Position numbers and translations under genes: made by a program
Notes under the pieces: model-generated
What the model saw: only the letters and a program-made list of their open reading frames with translations
Database searches by the model: none
Told to the model about the DNA's origin: nothing
Part shown: positions 60,426 through 64,000 of the stretch, in pieces
Layout of the letters: the number at the start of each line of letters is the position of its first letter
Position numbering within the stretch: position 1 is the stretch's first letter
DNA from: Salmonella enterica subsp. arizonae
GTDB lineage: Bacteria; Pseudomonadota; Gammaproteobacteria; Enterobacterales; Enterobacteriaceae
Assembly: GCF_008692845.1 (NCBI RefSeq)
Contig: NZ_VXJW01000003.1
Location: 248,001-312,000, forward strand
Direction: 5' to 3'
DNA: 64,000 nt

Positions 60426-62276
60426 TTAAACCTCGTCTACGGAATGACCTTTCAGCGCGCGACGAACCGACTGGTCCATGCGGCGAGCGGCAAATTCCTG
60501 GGTTTGTTTATCTACGTTTTTAATCGCTTGTTCTATGGCGTCAACATCATCGCCTTGTGCAACCGCGTTCAAATGTGCGGCGGCATCGTCAATGCATTGA
60601 CGTTCTGCGGCGCTTAACAGCGCGGCATCGGCAGTCAGCGCGCCGGTCAAGCTTTCCAGCACGCGCGCGGCTTCGACTTTTTGCTCCGCCAGCATACGCG
60701 CTTTCACGTCCTGCTCGGCAAAACTCATGGAGTCTTTGATCATTGAAGCAATTTCGCTATCGGTCAGGCCGTAGGAAGGTTTGACCTGAATGGAGGCCTC
60801 GATGCCGGTGGATTTTTCCATTGCGGTGACGCTCAACAGCCCGTCGGCATCCACCTGGAAGGTCACGCGAATATGCGCCCCACCAGCCGGCAGGGCCGGA
60901 ATACCGCGCAGCGCAAAGCGCGCCAGCGAACGGCAGTCCTGCGCCAGTTCGCGTTCGCCCTGCATCACATGGATAGACATCGCGGTCTGACCGTCTTTGA
61001 AGGTGGTAAAATCTTGCGCACGCGCCACCGGAATCGTCGTGTTACGCGGGATCACTTTCTCCACCAAGCCGCCCATCGTTTCCAACCCAAGAGAGAGCGG
61101 AATCACGTCCAGCAGCAGCATTTCGCTGTCCGGCTTATTGCCGACCAGAATATCGGCCTGAATAGCTGCGCCGATAGCGACCACTTTATCCGGATCGATA
61201 GCGGTTAGCGGCGTGCGGCCAAAAAATTCGCCCACCCGTTCACGCACCAGCGGTACACGGGTCGAACCGCCGACCATGACCACTTCGAGAACCTCCTGGG
61301 GGTCAACGTCGGCATCTTTCAATGCGCGACGGCAGGCCAACAGCGTGCGCTTAACCAGCGCGGCAATGAGGTCGTTAAACTGCTCGCGAGTAATCTCCCC
61401 CTGCCAGCCCGCAACGTTAACACGAACGGTATCGGCATCGCTTAAGGCGATTTTTGCCGCGATCGCCGCATCCAGCAGTTCGCGCTGAACGCGATTATCG
61501 CTACGATCGGCAATCCCCGCCTGCTCGCGAATATAATCCGCCAGCAGATGGTCAAAGTCGTCGCCGCCGAGCGCAGAATCACCGCCCGTCGCCAGCACTT
61601 CAAACACCCCGCGGCTCAGGCGTAAAATAGAGATATCGAAGGTACCGCCGCCGAGATCGTAAACAGCAATAACGCCTTCTTTGCCCGAGTCCAGACCGTA
61701 GGCGATCGCCGCCGCCGTCGGTTCGTTGAGCAGGCGCAGCACATGCAGGCCCGCCAGCCGCGCGGCGTCTTTCGTCCCCTGACGCTGGGCATCATCGAAA
61801 TAAGCGGGAACGGTAATCACCACGCCATCCAGCTCGCCAGACAGCGATTCGCTAGCCCGCGCGGCCAGCGCTTTGAGAATATCAGCAGATACGCGTACCG
61901 GGTTTAACAACCCCGCCGCCGTTTCAATCATCGGCAGGCCATTTTCACTTGCCTGGAAACGGTACGGCAGATGCGGATAGCGCGACTGGATATCCGCCAG
62001 CGAACGTCCCATCATGCGTTTTACAGAGCTAATAGTGTTGGCTGTATCCTGCGCGGCATTGTCACGCGCAGCGTAACCGACCGTGTGGCCCTGCTGCTGA
62101 TAGTGAACCACTGAAGGCAACAAGTGGCGCCCTTCGTGGTCTGGCAGAGTTTCCGCCTGACCGCTGCGAACCGTCGCAACCAATGAGTTAGTAGTACCTA
62201 AGTCGATGCCCGCCGCCAGACGACGCTGATGCGGCGCGGCGCTCAGACCAGGCTCACTAATTTGTAATAAGGCCAT
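60426..62276 (-). CDS. hscA: HscA, Hsp70 chaperone for IscU
   Basis: The 616-residue Hsp70 homologue has nucleotide-binding motifs [26 protein letters not shown] and [11 protein letters not shown], and a substrate domain that grips the LPPVK motif of IscU to release its cluster. Downstream of hscB by 12 bp. Confidence 0.98.
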   Translation of the reverse strand: MALLQISEPGLSAAPHQRRLAAGIDLGTTNSLVATVRSGQAETLPDHEGRHLLPSVVHYQQQGHTVGYAARDNAAQDTANTISSVKRMMGRSLADIQSRYPHLPYRFQASENGLPMIETAAGLLNPVRVSADILKALAARASESLSGELDGVVITVPAYFDDAQRQGTKDAARLAGLHVLRLLNEPTAAAIAYGLDSGKEGVIAVYDLGGGTFDISILRLSRGVFEVLATGGDSALGGDDFDHLLADYIREQAGIADRSDNRVQRELLDAAIAAKIALSDADTVRVNVAGWQGEITREQFNDLIAALVKRTLLACRRALKDADVDPQEVLEVVMVGGSTRVPLVRERVGEFFGRTPLTAIDPDKVVAIGAAIQADILVGNKPDSEMLLLDVIPLSLGLETMGGLVEKVIPRNTTIPVARAQDFTTFKDGQTAMSIHVMQGERELAQDCRSLARFALRGIPALPAGGAHIRVTFQVDADGLLSVTAMEKSTGIEASIQVKPSYGLTDSEIASMIKDSMSFAEQDVKARMLAEQKVEAARVLESLTGALTADAALLSAAERQCIDDAAAHLNAVAQGDDVDAIEQAIKNVDKQTQEFAARRMDQSVRRALKGHSVDEV

Positions 62277-62288
62277 GTTAGATTCCAG

Positions 62289-62804
62289 TTAAAAATCGAG
62301 CAGCTTTTCTTCGAGTTGATCTGCGCTGCTTCGCAGTTTATCGAGAAACCGCAGTTTGCGCACCGTATCCGCCGCCTCGCCCCACGCCGCGTTGTCAAGC
62401 TGCGTCACCATTTGCTGAAGGCGAGTATCAAACATCTTTTGTACGCGTTTGATAAAACTTTCCAGCCGCGCGTCGTCTTTTGTCTGTTCGATGTCGTCCA
62501 GCTCTTCGCGAAGCGTCAGTTGCTCCATCAGAAACGCGGTGTCACGTACCGTATGCTGCTCGCTGGCCAGATCGAATCCGTGTAAGGAAAGCAGATATTC
62601 TGCGCGCGTCAGCGGGTGACGCAGCGTTTGCCAAGCCTGGTTGATCGTGGCGGATTGCTGGACGGCGGCAAGCTGCTGCGCCTGGGTGCCGTTGGCAAAT
62701 TTGTCAGGGTGATACTGGCGCTGCAGATCCTGAAAACGAAGGCTCAGCGCCTGGGTGTCAATATGATAACTGGCCGGTAAGCCAAAGAGGGTGAAGTAAT
62801 CCAT
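62289..62804 (-). CDS. hscB: HscB, J-domain cochaperone of IscU
   Basis: The 171-residue protein has a J domain with HPD at residues 32-34 and a C-terminal three-helix IscU-binding domain. It delivers IscU to HscA. Unlike E. coli, a ~265-bp interval with a dispersed repeat separates it from iscA. Confidence 0.98.
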   Translation of the reverse strand: MDYFTLFGLPASYHIDTQALSLRFQDLQRQYHPDKFANGTQAQQLAAVQQSATINQAWQTLRHPLTRAEYLLSLHGFDLASEQHTVRDTAFLMEQLTLREELDDIEQTKDDARLESFIKRVQKMFDTRLQQMVTQLDNAAWGEAADTVRKLRFLDKLRSSADQLEEKLLDF

Positions 62805-62865
62805 AACATTCTCAGGGATAGCATGTCAGAACAAACCCCACACGCAGGCGACCACGGTGGGGTTA

Positions 62866-63045
62866 TACCTTCTTACTTCGCGCCGCAGATGCGTTGTCTA
62901 CGCTGGTTCACCCAGTCACTTACTCAAGTAAACGCATGGGGATTAATGAGGGACATCCCTGTTCCTCACCGGAGGCCGCCTTTGGCTGTGCAAATTCGTT
63001 CCCGACGAATTTGTCGCTCGCTTGCCGCCTTTCTGCAACACGAAT
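62866..63045 (+). repeat. Copy B of the dispersed ~170-bp repeat, between iscA and hscB
   Basis: The + strand contains GGGATTAATGAGGGACATCC, GGCTGTGCAAATTCGTTCCC and GACGAATTTGTCGCTCGC, the complement of copy A. It sits inside the isc operon and is about 3 kb from copy A in inverted orientation. No gene is supported in 62805-63070, although a repeat-derived reading frame runs through it. Confidence 0.85.
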
Positions 63046-63070
63046 TACTCGGTATAACAACGGAACACGG

Positions 63071-63394
63071 TTACACGTGGAAGCTTTCGCCGCAACCACA
63101 CTCATCTTTCACATTCGGGTTGGAGAATTTAAACCCTTCGTTCAGGCCTTCTTTTACGAAGTCCAACTGTGTACCATCCAGAAATTGCAGGCTCTTGCCG
63201 TCAACCACTACTTTAACGCCTTTGTCTTCAAACACGGTGTCTTCCGCCGTCGGTTCGTCAACAAATTCCAGTACATAAGCCATACCTGAACAGCCGGAGG
63301 TTCTCACGCCCAGACGCAGACCAAACCCTTTACCACGGTTGGCCAGGAAGGTATTGACTCGCGCTGCTGCACTGTCGCTAAGTGTAATCGACAT
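63071..63394 (-). CDS. iscA: IscA, A-type Fe-S carrier
   Basis: The 107-residue A-type carrier has ligands Cys35, Cys99 and Cys101. It transfers Fe-S clusters to targets. 28 bp downstream of iscU. Confidence 0.99.
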
Positions 63395-63422
63395 AACAAA
63401 ACCTCAATTTTAACGTTCTATT

Positions 63423-63809
63423 TTATTTCGCTTCGCGTTTGCTTTTGTAATCCGCAATAGCGGCTTTAATCGCGTCTTCCGCCAGAATAGAGCAGTGAAT
63501 TTTCACCGGCGGCAGCTCAAGTTCGTCTGCGATATCGGTGTTTTTAATCGCCTGAGCTTCGTCCAGCGATTTCCCTTTCACCCACTCCGTTACCAGAGAG
63601 CTGGAGGCGATAGCGGAACCGCAGCCGTAAGTCTTGAAGCGCGCGTCTTCAATGATACCTTCATCGTTAACTTTAATCTGCAACTTCATGACGTCGCCGC
63701 AGGCCGGAGCGCCAACCATGCCGCTTCCCACGTTATCGTCGTTATTGTCAAACGACCCTACGTTACGCGGGTTCTCATAGTGATCGATTACTTTTTCGCT
63801 GTAAGCCAT
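63423..63809 (-). CDS. iscU: IscU, Fe-S scaffold
   Basis: The 128-residue scaffold has cluster ligands Cys37, Cys63 and Cys106, Asp39 and the LPPVK chaperone motif at 99-103. It builds [2Fe-2S] clusters with sulfur from IscS. 27 bp downstream of iscS. Confidence 0.99.
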   Translation of the reverse strand: MAYSEKVIDHYENPRNVGSFDNNDDNVGSGMVGAPACGDVMKLQIKVNDEGIIEDARFKTYGCGSAIASSSLVTEWVKGKSLDEAQAIKNTDIADELELPPVKIHCSILAEDAIKAAIADYKSKREAK

Positions 63810-63836
63810 TATAAATTCTCCTGATTCCGATACCGA

Positions 63837-64000
63837 TTAATGATGAGCCCATTCGATGCTGTTCAGATCCACACCCTGCTTGTACATTTCCCACAGCGGA
63901 GAAAGGTCACGCAGACGACCAATGGATTTACGGACCAGATCAATGGTGTAGTCGATCTCTTCTTCAGTGGTAAAACGACCTAAAGAGAAACGGATAGAGC
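63837..64000 (-). CDS. iscS: IscS, cysteine desulfurase (C-terminal end only)
   Basis: Only the last ~54 codons are present (ending SIEWAHH); the active-site region is upstream of the window. The tail identifies IscS, the PLP enzyme that supplies sulfur to IscU. Confidence 0.97.

Noticed and set aside
62823-63278. Reading frame through the iscA-hscB gap (AVQIRSRRICRSLAAFLQ)
   Set aside because: Comes from the dispersed repeat, shared with the opposite-strand frame at copy A; not a gene.

Overview
This window is a chromosomal segment of a Salmonella. Gene order follows the Escherichia/Salmonella backbone from gcvR-bcp, through upp-uraA, purMN, ppk-ppx, guaBA, xseA, der-bamB-yfgM-hisS-ispG-rodZ-rlmN-ndk and pbpC-yfhM, to sseA, sseB, pepB and the isc operon. 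Salmonella-type features include a DmsABC-like operon between ndk and pbpC, the 38-codon timP toxin gene (ryfA) between sseA and sseB, and a glycerate kinase/GntP permease/CdaR-type cluster where E. coli K-12 carries hyf. No tRNA, rRNA, CRISPR array or integrase gene was seen. The serovar or subspecies cannot be fixed from this window. However, the CS54 island, which many subspecies I strains carry between xseA and the yfgJ-der region, is absent; a protealysin/emfourin-type gene pair sits there instead.

Layout: (1) 1-19.5 kb is housekeeping: gcvR end, bcp, the accessory glycerate cluster, perM, bepA, yfgD, hda, uraA-upp (with a UTP-sensitive type of promoter), PurR-controlled purMN, ppk-ppx, the c-di-GMP phosphodiesterase yfgF, and yfgG. 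(2) 19.6-28.2 kb is an accessory and decaying region. It holds a Sel1-repeat pseudogene with several frameshifts, a gene remnant, a Phd/ParE-type toxin-antitoxin pair with a palindromic operator candidate, and an orphan type VI secretion module. That module contains a VgrG with a C-terminal extension, a possible ADP-ribosyltransferase-like effector broken by a poly-T frameshift, its probable immunity gene, an orphan DUF3289-type toxin tip with no start codon, a second probable immunity gene broken in another poly-T tract, and a DUF6402-like scrap. A 13-bp direct repeat of the guaA 3' end bounds much of it. (3) 28-43.8 kb is guaBA, xseA, the protease/inhibitor pair, yfgJ, der, bamB, yfgM, hisS, ispG, rodZ, rlmN and ndk. 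(4) 43.9-57 kb is an anaerobic reductase operon behind a perfect FNR box, then pbpC-yfhM, then sseA. (5) 57-64 kb is timP/timR, sseB, pepB and iscX-fdx-hscA-hscB-iscA-iscU-iscS(partial). Two inverted copies of a ~170-bp dispersed repeat flank hscBA-fdx-iscX.

Functional themes are nucleotide salvage and synthesis (upp/uraA, purMN, guaBA), outer-membrane quality control (bepA, bamB, yfgM), polyphosphate turnover, Fe-S assembly, anaerobic respiration and interbacterial competition. Starts were chosen by Shine-Dalgarno position and known family length. Family assignments come from recognising the sequences by eye; no database search was run.
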